DNA from: Spirochaetota bacterium
GTDB taxonomy: Bacteria > Spirochaetota > UBA4802 > JAFGDQ01
Assembly: GCA_016934735.1 (NCBI GenBank)
Contig: JAFGSG010000071.1
Span: 1 to 64,000, forward strand
Length of the DNA: 64,000 nt
Reading direction: 5' to 3'
Position 1 is the stretch's first letter; the number at the start of each line of letters is the position of its first letter. Shown one piece after another: positions 54,181 to 62,665 of this stretch. The notes below the pieces were generated by a model. That model had not been told where the DNA came from, did not search any database, and was given only the letters and a program-made list of their open reading frames with translations. Made by a program: the position numbers and the translations under genes.

Positions 54181-54881
54181 AAAAAATTAAACCTGTATAT
54201 CTCATTGCAGGAGGGAACTGGCGGAAGCCGGGAGCTCTTATGCCTATTCTGAAAGAAGTAATGAAGGCAGCAGGCAAGGAACACCCTCAAATCGGCTACA
54301 TAGGCACTGCTAACGGGGATGATCCATGGTTTTTTGATTCAATAAACGAAAATTTAATGAGCGCAGGTGCAGACAGTATCCGGCAGATTTTCCTCGCAGA
54401 TAATAATGCGGATATGAAAGCGGCAAAGTCCGCTTTAAGCAGTGTGGACGCAATATTTATGTCCGGCGGCGACGTTGAAGAAGGAATGCGATGGCTCAAT
54501 CTGCATAAGCTTACCCCGTTCCTAATGGAGTTATATGCAAATGGCGTTTTATTTTTCGGTCTTTCCGCAGGCAGCATAATGTTGGGTAAGCAATGGGTGC
54601 GCTGGAAGGATCCGGATGATGATTCGTCAGCATCGCTGTTTGGCTGCATGGGTATAGCTCCGGTTGTGTGCGATACTCACGCTGAAAAAGACAAATGGGA
54701 AGAACTTATAACTGCAGTTAAACTGCTCGGCGACAAAAGCAAAGGATACGGCATACCTGCGGGCGGAGTGATCGTTGCAGGCGCGGATGGAGGACTTTCC
54801 GCTCTGGTGAAACCGGCAGCATTATTTGTAAACAACAGCGGCCGCGTTGTCAGAACAGACGATATACCTGTTTTAAAATAA
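54177..54881 (+). CDS. Peptidase S51 (dipeptidase E / cyanophycinase-like)
   Basis: 234 residues of the class I glutamine amidotransferase-like fold. The nucleophile Ser is in LFFGLSAGSIMLGKQW (about S130), preceded by AIFMSGGDVEEGMRW and followed by VVCDTHAEKDKW, which supplies the His. S51 enzymes cleave Asp-X dipeptides or cyanophycin. Translation is coupled to the adenylating ligase, so it may release or trim a conjugate made by that enzyme (inference). Confidence 0.82.
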   Translation: MKKIKPVYLIAGGNWRKPGALMPILKEVMKAAGKEHPQIGYIGTANGDDPWFFDSINENLMSAGADSIRQIFLADNNADMKAAKSALSSVDAIFMSGGDVEEGMRWLNLHKLTPFLMELYANGVLFFGLSAGSIMLGKQWVRWKDPDDDSSASLFGCMGIAPVVCDTHAEKDKWEELITAVKLLGDKSKGYGIPAGGVIVAGADGGLSALVKPAALFVNNSGRVVRTDDIPVLK

Positions 54882-54979
54882 TACATATTTTTGAGATAAC
54901 TTGTAATAAAAGCCGGAAAAATTCGAAAGTTAACTCTTTTTCTACAGGTATTATGTGCTGAATCAGCATTTATTCTAAA

Positions 54980-55609
54980 TTAAGATTTGATATTATTCCC
55001 GGAAGAGGATGCGTTTATAAGGTTGCCAGTAAATGTAATGATATGATCATTGATAAGCAGTTCAAATGCAGATGCAGGATCAATTTCGATAGAGAAGAGT
55101 TCCTTCAGGGGTACAGACCTTATATCGCATAATATTGTTCGGTTCACTCCAGCATGCGCCACAATCACAACATCCCCAGTGCTGTTAAGCGCGATTTTTT
55201 TGAAAGCAGGCAGCGCCCTTTTCTGCACGTCCGTAAAGCTCTCACCTCCTGGACGCCTGTAATGCGTTATGTCTCTGCCGCGCTTTTCGAATTCATCCGG
55301 GAATCTGCTTCGGACTTCAGTAAAAGCAAGATTATCCCAGTCCCCCATGTGTATTTCGCGAAGGCGCTTCTCAGCCTTTACGGATATTTGGAATTTTTCA
55401 GCAATTATCGATGCAGTCTGCGAAGCGCGCAAAAGATCGCTGCTGTAAACAGCAGATATATCATATTTTGATAGCTCGTTTGCCAGATGCTCCGCCTGGA
55501 GGATTCCCTCAGGCGAGAGCGGAGGATCAGTCTGGCCGAGAAATCTTCTCTCATTATCCTGAGAAACCGGCTTTGCGTGTCTTGCTAAAAAAATCTTTCG
55601 TGTCCGCAT
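54980..55609 (-). CDS. Histidine phosphatase (phosphoglycerate-mutase-like, CobC type)
   Basis: 209 residues of the branch-1 histidine phosphatase superfamily. Catalytic motif IFLARHAKP (RHA where RHG is common, as in alpha-ribazole phosphatases), DPPLSPEGILQAEHLA, YSSDLLRASQTASII, the acid Glu in REIHMGDWDNL and second His in VVIVAHAGVNRTI. It may act in cobamide synthesis, which would suit a Wood-Ljungdahl organism, but no cob gene is nearby. A short repeat end (ATTTTTGAGATAAC, 54887-54900) lies downstream and repeat copy B upstream. Confidence 0.82.
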   Translation of the reverse strand: MRTRKIFLARHAKPVSQDNERRFLGQTDPPLSPEGILQAEHLANELSKYDISAVYSSDLLRASQTASIIAEKFQISVKAEKRLREIHMGDWDNLAFTEVRSRFPDEFEKRGRDITHYRRPGGESFTDVQKRALPAFKKIALNSTGDVVIVAHAGVNRTILCDIRSVPLKELFSIEIDPASAFELLINDHIITFTGNLINASSSGNNIKS

Positions 55610-55626
55610 TCTGTCTTATTATTAGA

Positions 55627-55740
55627 GTTATCTCAAAATTAAGTTTTATATTCGATAACTTGAAATACATTATAAAATTTTTAAGGAGTCCTTTTAAGCC
55701 TGAAGTAAAATCCTTCAAAAACATGAAAAATTTACTTTGA
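55627..55740. repeat. Dispersed repeat copy B (single arm)
   Basis: Begins GTTATCTCAAAATT (55627-55640) and continues TTGAAATACATTATAAAATTT, then AAGGAGTCC and a segment that, read on the minus strand, aligns with 1925-1998 of copy A. Any protein read from it (GLKGLLKNFIMYF) mirrors the translation of copy A, confirming the homology. Confidence 0.6.
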
Positions 55741-55808
55741 AGGCATTCCGCGTAAAATTGTATAAAGCATTCCATTTTAAAGTCAGTTATTTATGTAAAA
55801 TCGAATTT

Positions 55809-55861
55809 TTGGAATGAGTTCCAATAAATTTGCCTGATTATAAATAAAATAATATTTGACT
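55809..55861 (+). promoter_or_regulatory. Palindrome and possible promoter upstream of cydAB
   Basis: TTGGAA (55809-55814) and TTCCAA (55819-55824) form a perfect 6-4-6 palindrome, spacing like Rex or FNR sites but a different sequence. TTGACT at 55856-55861 may be the -35 element; the -10 is unclear. The rest of the gap 55741-55945 shows no gene. Confidence 0.35.
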
Positions 55862-55945
55862 ATATTGATTTGTAAATAAAATAATTATATCAAATTAATT
55901 AATATTGGAAATGTATTTTGATCAGTCCATATTCGGAGGCAGGTC

Positions 55946-57262
55946 ATGGATGCTGTTTTTCTGTCAAGGATACAATTCGGATTATCAGTCGGATTTCATT
56001 TTATTTTCCCCTCATTAACCCTCGGATTGACTTTAATAATATCAGTCTTTGAAACATTGAATTATAAATCGGGCAGCGACAGGTATAGGGCGGTTTCTTC
56101 TTTTCTTATCAGGATATTCGCTCTCATATTCACACTCGGGGTTGCCACAGGCATTGTGCTTGAGTTTTCGTTCGGTACAAACTGGGCGGAATATTCCCGG
56201 CTGGTAGGCGATATATTCGGCGCGCCGCTTGCGGCAGAAGCAATATTCGCTTTTTTTCTTGAGTCAGTGTTTCTCGGCATTCTGCTTTTCGGCAGGAAAA
56301 AAGTCTCAGCGAAAGCCTATCTCGTTTCAGCATATCTTGTAACGTTCGGTTCGCATTTATCCGCTTTCTGGATACTTGCAGCAAATTCATGGATGCAGAC
56401 CCCGGCAGGTTTTACACTTATAGAGGGCAGGGCAGTGCTCCAGAGTTTTTTCGAAGCAGTTTTTAATCATTCGACCCTGATCCGCCTGGTGCATGTTGTA
56501 CTGTCTTCTTGGATTGCAGGATCAGCCTTTGTAGCAGGCATAAGCGCATTTTATTTGATTAAAAATAAATTTAATGAACATGCAAAGCCTATGCTTAAAA
56601 TTGCCATAATTATTTTCATTTTTTCTTCAATTGCAATTCTTGTCTCGGGTCACACTCATTCTATTCAAGTCGCCAGGACACAGCCCGCCAAGATGGCATC
56701 CTTCGAAGCGCTCTGGAAAACGGAAAAGGGCGCACCTATGTCGCTGATCGGCATTCCATGTGAAGAAGAGCAGAAGACCTATCTGGAGATCAGCGTTCCC
56801 AGGCTGCTGAGCCTTCTGATCGACTTTAACCCGGATTCCGAGGTTATAGGCCTGGAAGCTTTTCCGGAGGACGAATGGCCTCCGATTATTCCGACATATT
56901 TATCCTATCATGTAATGATAGGGCTTGGTATGCTGTTTATTGTAATGGCGTTCATTTATGCATTTCTTCTCTTTGATAATAAATTGTATGATAATAAAAA
57001 ATGGCTGCGGGTGTTAGTCTTTGCAATTCCGCTACCGCATATTGCAATACAGCTCGGCTGGATAGCAGCCGAGGTAGGCAGGCAGCCATGGGCTGTTTAC
57101 GGAGTGCTCAGGACGTCGGACGCTGCTTCGCGGGTTGTGCCCGCCGGCCAGATACTGTTCACGCTTATTATGTTCGGCATTATATATACATTGCTCTTTT
57201 GCATGTTTATCTATATACTCATCAAACTGATAAACAAAGGATTTGAATCCGTGGATTACTAG
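55946..57262 (+). CDS. cydA: Cytochrome bd quinol oxidase subunit I
   Basis: 438 residues, the short-Q-loop form. Haem ligand His in FGLSVGFHFIFPSLTLG (about H17), the haem b595/proton residues in FGAPLAAEAIFAFFLES, His in NHSTLIRLVHVVLSSW (about H183), Q-loop segment around GHTHSIQVARTQPAKMA, and the family motif AEVGRQPWAVYGVLRTSDA. It oxidises quinol and reduces O2 to water with high affinity, giving oxygen scavenging in a mainly anaerobic cell. Followed by cydB after ~140 bases. Confidence 0.96.
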   Translation: MDAVFLSRIQFGLSVGFHFIFPSLTLGLTLIISVFETLNYKSGSDRYRAVSSFLIRIFALIFTLGVATGIVLEFSFGTNWAEYSRLVGDIFGAPLAAEAIFAFFLESVFLGILLFGRKKVSAKAYLVSAYLVTFGSHLSAFWILAANSWMQTPAGFTLIEGRAVLQSFFEAVFNHSTLIRLVHVVLSSWIAGSAFVAGISAFYLIKNKFNEHAKPMLKIAIIIFIFSSIAILVSGHTHSIQVARTQPAKMASFEALWKTEKGAPMSLIGIPCEEEQKTYLEISVPRLLSLLIDFNPDSEVIGLEAFPEDEWPPIIPTYLSYHVMIGLGMLFIVMAFIYAFLLFDNKLYDNKKWLRVLVFAIPLPHIAIQLGWIAAEVGRQPWAVYGVLRTSDAASRVVPAGQILFTLIMFGIIYTLLFCMFIYILIKLINKGFESVDY

Positions 57263-57403
57263 GCTTTATTTTAGAAATGTTATTTAATGTCAATACCTGA
57301 TTATAAATTGGAATACCTTATAATTAAATTTAATTTCTCAAATTACCTTCTTCCTGAAGGCAAGGCAGTTATCAGCAGCATTAGAAATTAAAGAGGGGGG
57401 ATT

Positions 57404-58408
57404 ATGGAATTTATCGATATTTTACGGAATATATGGTTTATCCTGATCGGCGTATTATTTATCGGATATACAATACTTGACGGATTTGATCTGGGGGTGG
57501 GCATGCTTATGCCTTTTATCGCAAAGGATGACGCAGATAAAAAAAAGCTGATCAATTCAATATGGCCGGTATGGGACGGCAATGAAGTATGGCTGATCGC
57601 GGGCGCAGGCGCGTTATTCGCGGCCTTTCCTGCGGCCTATGCTGCGGTATTCAGCGGATTCTATTTGCTTTTTATGCTCACATTATTCGCGCTTATTTTC
57701 AGGGCTGTTTCAATGGAATTCTGGCATTATGATATTAAAAGAAAAAAATTATGGGCAGCCGCTTTTTCAATAGGTAGTTTTTTCCCGCCTTTGTTCTTCG
57801 GGCTGATAATCGGCAATGTTATGCTCGGGCTGCCGTTAAACGATAAGTTCCAGTTTACATCTGATCTTTCAGTAATATTCAGGCCTTTCCCTGTGCTTGC
57901 TGCTGTTCTTGTAATTGTATTTATGATAATACACGGCGCCTCCTATGTTGCGCTCAAAACAGAAGGGGCCCTTCATGATAAAGCGGAAAGTGCAGCATTG
58001 AAATTATGGCCTTTCGCTGTCTTTTTATTTATTATTGCTGTGATTTCTATCTTTTTCTTTTTCCCGGAAAGATCAGTTAATCCCTTAATGTGGATATTTT
58101 CATTATTAATATTCATCGTATTATTTACATTCAGATTATCAATGAAAAGAATGAAGATCTGGAAGTCCGGGTTTACTTTTATTTTGTCTTCTGTCGTCCT
58201 TGCGTGCCTGTGGATTTGTGCAGGAGTACTGCTCTATCCTAATCTCTTAAACAGCACCGGAGGCGGGAACAGCCTGAGCATTTACAATGCATCTTCAAGC
58301 GAGCTGACTTTGCTGATCATGTTCGTATTTGCTCTTATCGGAATGCCGGTTGTAATCGCGTATACGATTTTTGTTTACCGCATCTTTAAGGGCAAAGTAA
58401 AGGAATAA
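57404..58408 (+). CDS. cydB: Cytochrome bd quinol oxidase subunit II
   Basis: 334 residues with about eight membrane segments. Diagnostic stretches are YTILDGFDLGVGMLMPF, SIWPVWDGNEVWLIAGAGAL, FRAVSMEFWHYD and, in the middle, HGASYVALKTEGALHDKA. It partners CydA. AGAGGGGGG-like ribosome site precedes the ATG. The relic of another redox gene starts two bases after its stop. No cydX-like ORF is evident. Confidence 0.95.
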   Translation: MEFIDILRNIWFILIGVLFIGYTILDGFDLGVGMLMPFIAKDDADKKKLINSIWPVWDGNEVWLIAGAGALFAAFPAAYAAVFSGFYLLFMLTLFALIFRAVSMEFWHYDIKRKKLWAAAFSIGSFFPPLFFGLIIGNVMLGLPLNDKFQFTSDLSVIFRPFPVLAAVLVIVFMIIHGASYVALKTEGALHDKAESAALKLWPFAVFLFIIAVISIFFFFPERSVNPLMWIFSLLIFIVLFTFRLSMKRMKIWKSGFTFILSSVVLACLWICAGVLLYPNLLNSTGGGNSLSIYNASSSELTLLIMFVFALIGMPVVIAYTIFVYRIFKGKVKE

Positions 58409-58410
58409 TT

Positions 58411-58852
58411 GTGTATAATGACTTAACAATTTATTATTTCAGCGGTACAGGCAATGCTTTAACTGCAAGCCGCTGGATCGCCGGTTATGCACGTAAAAAA
58501 AAGCTTAAAACGAATCTGGTTTCGATCGACAGATTTATAAAAATAACTGTTCCGCCCGCACAAGGCCATCCAGGTTTCGCATGGCCTCGCCGTATTTATT
58601 GCTGTCATCAGTTCAATTCTTCCGGTTGCACTCGCATTGGAGCTGTTTAATTCTTTTATTCCTTCGCCTCTTATTAAGACAGCCGACTTTTTTATCAGAT
58701 GGGGCATATCATTATCAATATTTTTTATCGTTTCGGGATTGGTATTCTGGCTGATTAGAATAAAGTGGCTGAATAATATTTTTTCATATACATCTCTTAC
58801 TAAATACTGGAGACGTTACCTTGCCTCAGGTCTTAAACCTAAAGATTTTTAA
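58411..58852 (+). pseudogene. Remnant of an EFR1-type flavodoxin-ferredoxin gene with internal deletion
   Basis: From GTG 58411 the frame gives a flavodoxin-like start, LTIYYFSGTGNALTASRWIA, typical of EFR1-family flavodoxin/[4Fe-4S] proteins, up to about KITVPP. The sequence then jumps: in the +1 frame (from about 58562) it reads AIQVSHGLAVFIAVISSI, two membrane helices and ends YTSLTKYWRRYLASGLKPKDF-like, which resembles the C-terminus of the same family. The rest of the flavodoxin domain and both ferredoxin clusters, some 150-200 residues, are missing and the frame is shifted. The gene is therefore broken by a deletion near 58557-58566. It sits two bases after cydB. Confidence 0.65.
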
Positions 58853-58940
58853 ATGTGTATTCCCTCTTATGGTGTGGAGTGCCATTATCAAACAAACTGG
58901 TTCAGGTTCACTCAGTATATCGGATAACAAATCATAAGCA

Positions 58941-59309
58941 TTAGCAAGCGATTGACTTTAATGATAAAATAACTGTCCCGATACCGGAAATAATATTCAG
59001 ATAAATTATAATATTTGATAGTGCTGAATTAAAATGATCGCTGCGCTTCACGAATACCTTATGAACTAAAAATGGGATTACTCCTGCGATTCCCATAATT
59101 ATTCCAAGCCATAAACCCTGTGAAGATTGTTTTTCGATTTCTAATAAACCGTATAATATAAGCAATATTATAGGTATATGCAGAATCAGAAAAATAGTTA
59201 TCCTGCCCGGAATTCTGAGAATTTCCCACTCTCTTTCATATGCAGATTCGATCTCATGCAGCAGCAGTAATGTTGCATTGATGGCAAAAAGAATTGTCAG
59301 CATCTTCAT
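58941..59309 (-). CDS. Small membrane protein (DUF6713-like)
   Basis: 122 residues with three to four membrane helices and the conserved N-terminal pattern LLLLHEIESAYEREWEILRIPG, which resembles the DUF6713 family of unknown function. AAGGAG eight bases before the ATG at 59309 sets the start; longer in-frame extension to 59402 lacks a ribosome site and overlaps nothing useful. It follows the TIGR02206-like gene by ~55 bases on the same strand. Confidence 0.72.
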   Translation of the reverse strand: MKMLTILFAINATLLLLHEIESAYEREWEILRIPGRITIFLILHIPIILLILYGLLEIEKQSSQGLWLGIIMGIAGVIPFLVHKVFVKRSDHFNSALSNIIIYLNIISGIGTVILSLKSIAC

Positions 59310-59364
59310 TGCTTTACTCCTTAAACATAAAATATATAACACATTCGGGTGAAAATAAGTTCCC

Positions 59365-60078
59365 TTAGTGCCTGAGTCCTTTAAAATATTTGCGGTAATC
59401 ATTTATATCAAAAGGCAAATACAACAGGAAGAAAATGATTATAGCTGCTATTTCCATTGCAAAGATATTATACGGCCAGGAGCCCATGCAATCCAGTAAT
59501 GTGGATCCGCCTGGTTTATGGCAGATATACAGATAATTTGATTTTAAAACATGATTTATCGGTGCGACAATTATTGCGTAAATATTTGTTATTATAAGTG
59601 CTTTCCATACAGATTTTAAAGACGGCCTGAAGTCCTCAATGAAAATAAAATACATAACTGACAGAACTAGTGCATTGTGCGTTAAAAAGAATTTAAGAAA
59701 CATGAAATGCGGGAAAGTGAATTCGAGATTCGGGGTGATTAAAGCGATCATCGCTCCGCCAAGGCTCCAGAAGTAAGCCAGTTCAATAAAAGATCTGTTT
59801 TTCATGATCAGTATAACAGCGCATATATACGCCGAAATACCGCAGAGATGAAGCGGCAATGATGTATTAAGAGACCATTTCCCGTGTAGGATTTTCCATA
59901 GATTCCCCGCAATTTCAAGAAGAATGATCAATATGCCAAGATTGATTCTGAAAATTCTGTTTATACGTTCATTGACTGCTCTTTTAAGAAAGAGAATTGT
60001 AATAATATTAATTATAAAGAGTATTATGAGAGCAGCAATATGTTCGCAGGAAAATAAATTAAATATTGAAGAGTTCAT
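59365..60078 (-). CDS. TIGR02206/YwaF-family membrane protein
   Basis: 237 residues with about seven membrane helices. Family landmarks are LPLHLCGISAYICAVIL, TPNLEFTFPHFMFLKFFLTHN and MGSWPYNIFAMEIAAI. YwaF-like proteins have no established function. It lies in a minus-strand run of small membrane or exported proteins (58941-61121) with short gaps, possibly one transcript. Confidence 0.8.
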   Translation of the reverse strand: MNSSIFNLFSCEHIAALIILFIINIITILFLKRAVNERINRIFRINLGILIILLEIAGNLWKILHGKWSLNTSLPLHLCGISAYICAVILIMKNRSFIELAYFWSLGGAMIALITPNLEFTFPHFMFLKFFLTHNALVLSVMYFIFIEDFRPSLKSVWKALIITNIYAIIVAPINHVLKSNYLYICHKPGGSTLLDCMGSWPYNIFAMEIAAIIIFFLLYLPFDINDYRKYFKGLRH

Positions 60079-60123
60079 AAATTATTTTCATGGTTCAAGA
60101 TTCATTAAAAGCAGTTCCCGCTT

Positions 60124-60924
60124 TTATTTGAATCTCTTAAGGCTGTTTTTTTTAAAATGCCATTCCGGAGTGCGAAGTTCATTGTCTTCAATAATGTACC
60201 AAGGCGAAATATTTTCATAGTTTTTTAAAATATGAATTTCCTGGGATGGCATATAGCTTTGCGCAAGCAGCATAATTTTCCGTCCGGATAATATGTTTTC
60301 TGCCAGGTCTATCACGAGAACAGCATGTCCCGGAGTACCTCCCTGAATAAAGACGTCTCCTATTTCAATATCTTTGATTTTTACCGGTACCATTTCCTTT
60401 GACAAAGAAAGAGTTCCCGCATATATATAAATGAATTCGAGATATTTATCAAAGGTATTTCTTGAATGATCTGGATTTGAAGTTAAAACCCATTCTGCTT
60501 TATTACCTTTTATGCCCATCCTGTACCCTTTCGCGTATTTTAAAAAAGGAATCCGCATCCCGTTTGTTATTGTAAAAGAAATATTATTATATTGTTTTTT
60601 TTGATAAAAGTACTCGGCTCTTAGTTTAATCACAGCATCCGCACACTGGATCAAATCTTTATTAAGAATAGGGACATCAAGTACTGAGATGTGGACATTA
60701 TTGGGCTTAATTCTTCCATTAAATAATTTTACTGGGGATCCAAATTTTTTAAGAGGTAAGTTCCGCAAAAATGACTGGTAAGAGTCTTCAGTATAGACTA
60801 AACGTTCGAATCCACTGGGAGGAATAAACCGTCCGGAAATAGTAGCTTTATCATTATTAATAGTCTGCGGATAAAGAAAAGAATTATATAAAAATATTAT
60901 AATTAATGTGAATAATTTGTTCAG
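60124..60924 (-). CDS. DUF4846 exported protein, probable CTG start
   Basis: The frame is open far upstream of its first conventional start (TTG at 60768). The extra sequence encodes a signal-peptide-like LFTLIIIFLYNSFLYPQ followed by RFIPPSGFERLVYTEDSYQS, which is the expected N-terminus of DUF4846 proteins, so the true start lies near 60924. There the only plausible initiator is CTG 60922-60924, whose CTGA overlaps the stop of the preceding gene. The remainder has DADAVIKLRAEYFY-like CADAVIKLRAEYFY and a C-terminal GGTPGHAVLVIDLA plus SPWYIIEDNELRTPEWHF. Function unknown. Confidence 0.72.
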   Translation of the reverse strand: MNKLFTLIIIFLYNSFLYPQTINNDKATISGRFIPPSGFERLVYTEDSYQSFLRNLPLKKFGSPVKLFNGRIKPNNVHISVLDVPILNKDLIQCADAVIKLRAEYFYQKKQYNNISFTITNGMRIPFLKYAKGYRMGIKGNKAEWVLTSNPDHSRNTFDKYLEFIYIYAGTLSLSKEMVPVKIKDIEIGDVFIQGGTPGHAVLVIDLAENILSGRKIMLLAQSYMPSQEIHILKNYENISPWYIIEDNELRTPEWHFKKNSLKRFK

Positions 60925-61121
60925 CCTTTTCGTTTAATTGCTCCGCTTCTCATCATTTCATGTAATTCTGCGAGCAGCCTTTTTTCCTGCTGGTCGAGTA
61001 TTCCGTCTTCGTCAGCAATTGCCATGATTTCGTCAAACTCGGCAGACGTTACTACATGGTCTGCTATCGCTTTTTTAATCAGTTCTGCGATTCTGTTCGC
61101 GGATTCGCTCGGTTTATGCAT
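60921..61121 (-). CDS. Small acidic helical protein, unknown
   Basis: 66 residues, mainly helical and charged, with an EF-hand-like loop ADEDGILDQQE and flanking helices (ANRIAELIKKAIADHVV; KRLLAELHEMM). It vaguely recalls TerB-like or EF-hand regulators but I cannot assign a family. AGGAT precedes the ATG at 61121. Its stop overlaps the CTG start of the DUF4846 gene, indicating coupled expression. Confidence 0.6.
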   Translation of the reverse strand: MHKPSESANRIAELIKKAIADHVVTSAEFDEIMAIADEDGILDQQEKRLLAELHEMMRSGAIKRKG

Positions 61122-61404
61122 ATTGGTATCCTGTTTTAGTATTTTTATAATAAATGCCGATCCAGCCAGATAAAGTTAAAAAATAATATTTATGATATTT
61201 TCAAACATGGTCTAAATTAATCAATAAATATTTTTATTAAATGTTAATGTATTTAAATGCGTTTTACACATTCTTTAAATATACTTCAGCATAAGTTCAA
61301 ATCTAAACAGCCGGGAAATGCCGAATGCGAATAATGATATAATGTCGCGCAGGAATATCGGATTGATTCAATGAATTGGATGCGGGAAAACTGAAGCGTC
61401 GAAA

Positions 61405-62364
61405 TTATAATTTTTGTCGTAAGCGCAGCAGTGATCTTCTCCTTTTCTTTTTATTTCCAATTTTACTCAATAATAAAAAAATAAGCCAGCCGAGTATGAA
61501 CATTGATAAAATAAAAATACCATATGATATCTGCCACGGTATCCTTCTTGTCATTAAAGTGAATTCAGACATACCGCCGATGCTCGCTATCAAATTTAAA
61601 GGCAGAAATATTATATTAATAATTGTAAGTTTTTTAATTAATAGGTTCATATTGTTATTTACAATAGAGCCTCTTGCGTCCATTAATCCCGCGAATATTT
61701 GAGAATAAATTTCTGTCTGTTTGCCTGCCTGCTCGTGTTCAATTATAATGTCATTTAAAAAATTTAAATTTGTTGATAGTTTATTAATTTTTAAATATCC
61801 GTAAAATTTATTTAAAACAGTTTTATTACCGTTTAGGGCGTCGAGATAAAATACCAGAATTTCGCTTAAATTGAACATTTGCAGTAAATGTTCATTTTCC
61901 ATCGATTTATTTATTTTATATTGAGTATCGCGATACATTACTTTTATTATTTTTAAATGCTCAATAAAATGCTTTATTGAATTATTTAAAAATAATATAA
62001 TAAGATCAAATAAGGATTTGATCTGGATAGAAATTTTTTCATTGAAATAATTGATGTTTTCCTGGGATATGATTATTAATTTGTTGTTAGTAATAAAAAA
62101 TCCGACTGATGATATATTAAATGTTGAATCATCTCCCAGTTTAAATGAATTTGGTATTTTCCAGATTAGAGTTATTTTATCATTTTCGGTTTCCAGTCTG
62201 GCGACTTCATCAGGGTCCAATGCGGAGGTTAAATTATGAGTGTCTACGGAATAAACATTTATTATTTCGTTTTTGGTATCCTCGTTAATATTATAGTAAT
62301 ATAAAATATTACCTTCTTCCGATTTTATAATTGTGTTATTGATAATTTGATATTTTTCCAGCAT
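61405..62364 (-). CDS. CorA-like divalent cation transporter
   Basis: 319 residues with the CorA plan: an N-terminal cytoplasmic alpha/beta domain, a long helix pair (about residues 120-245, including MDARGSIVNNNMNLLIKKLT) and two C-terminal membrane helices (FLPLNLIASIGGM and ISYGIFILSMFILGWLIFLL). The pore-loop signature is GMSEF instead of the usual GMN; variants at the third position occur in CorA/ZntB relatives and can change ion preference. The C-terminus is strongly basic (KKKRRRSLLRLRQ). Monocistronic. Confidence 0.8.
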   Translation of the reverse strand: MLEKYQIINNTIIKSEEGNILYYYNINEDTKNEIINVYSVDTHNLTSALDPDEVARLETENDKITLIWKIPNSFKLGDDSTFNISSVGFFITNNKLIIISQENINYFNEKISIQIKSLFDLIILFLNNSIKHFIEHLKIIKVMYRDTQYKINKSMENEHLLQMFNLSEILVFYLDALNGNKTVLNKFYGYLKINKLSTNLNFLNDIIIEHEQAGKQTEIYSQIFAGLMDARGSIVNNNMNLLIKKLTIINIIFLPLNLIASIGGMSEFTLMTRRIPWQISYGIFILSMFILGWLIFLLLSKIGNKKKRRRSLLRLRQKL

Positions 62365-62665
62365 TCTGATTCACCTTGATCTGTCCTTTACTTATTCAAT
62401 CGTAATAATATATTTATTGCAAGAACATTATAAACAAGTATTATATAAAACAGTTAAAGGCTATTTCGCTTCAACCTGATTTTTTTGCCTTTAGGCTGTC
62501 AGCTTCTGCTTTATTTCAAAATATGTGAAAACCTGATTGACTTTTTAAAAATATCTTCCGTTATTTCTAATAATCAGCTAATACTGACATGATATAGACG
62601 AAAGTAACAAATAATTGCTGATAATGGGGATTATAATATAAATTATTTGCCCAGAGAATAATAGC
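62365..62665. promoter_or_regulatory. Intergenic region with TTGACTTTTTA promoter motif
   Basis: TTGACT at 62537-62542 within TTGACTTTTTA, identical to the blocks upstream of both other dctP genes; a GTTATT 17 bases on is the likely -10. Located about 125 bases before the dctP3 ATG. No gene seen in the gap. Confidence 0.4.
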
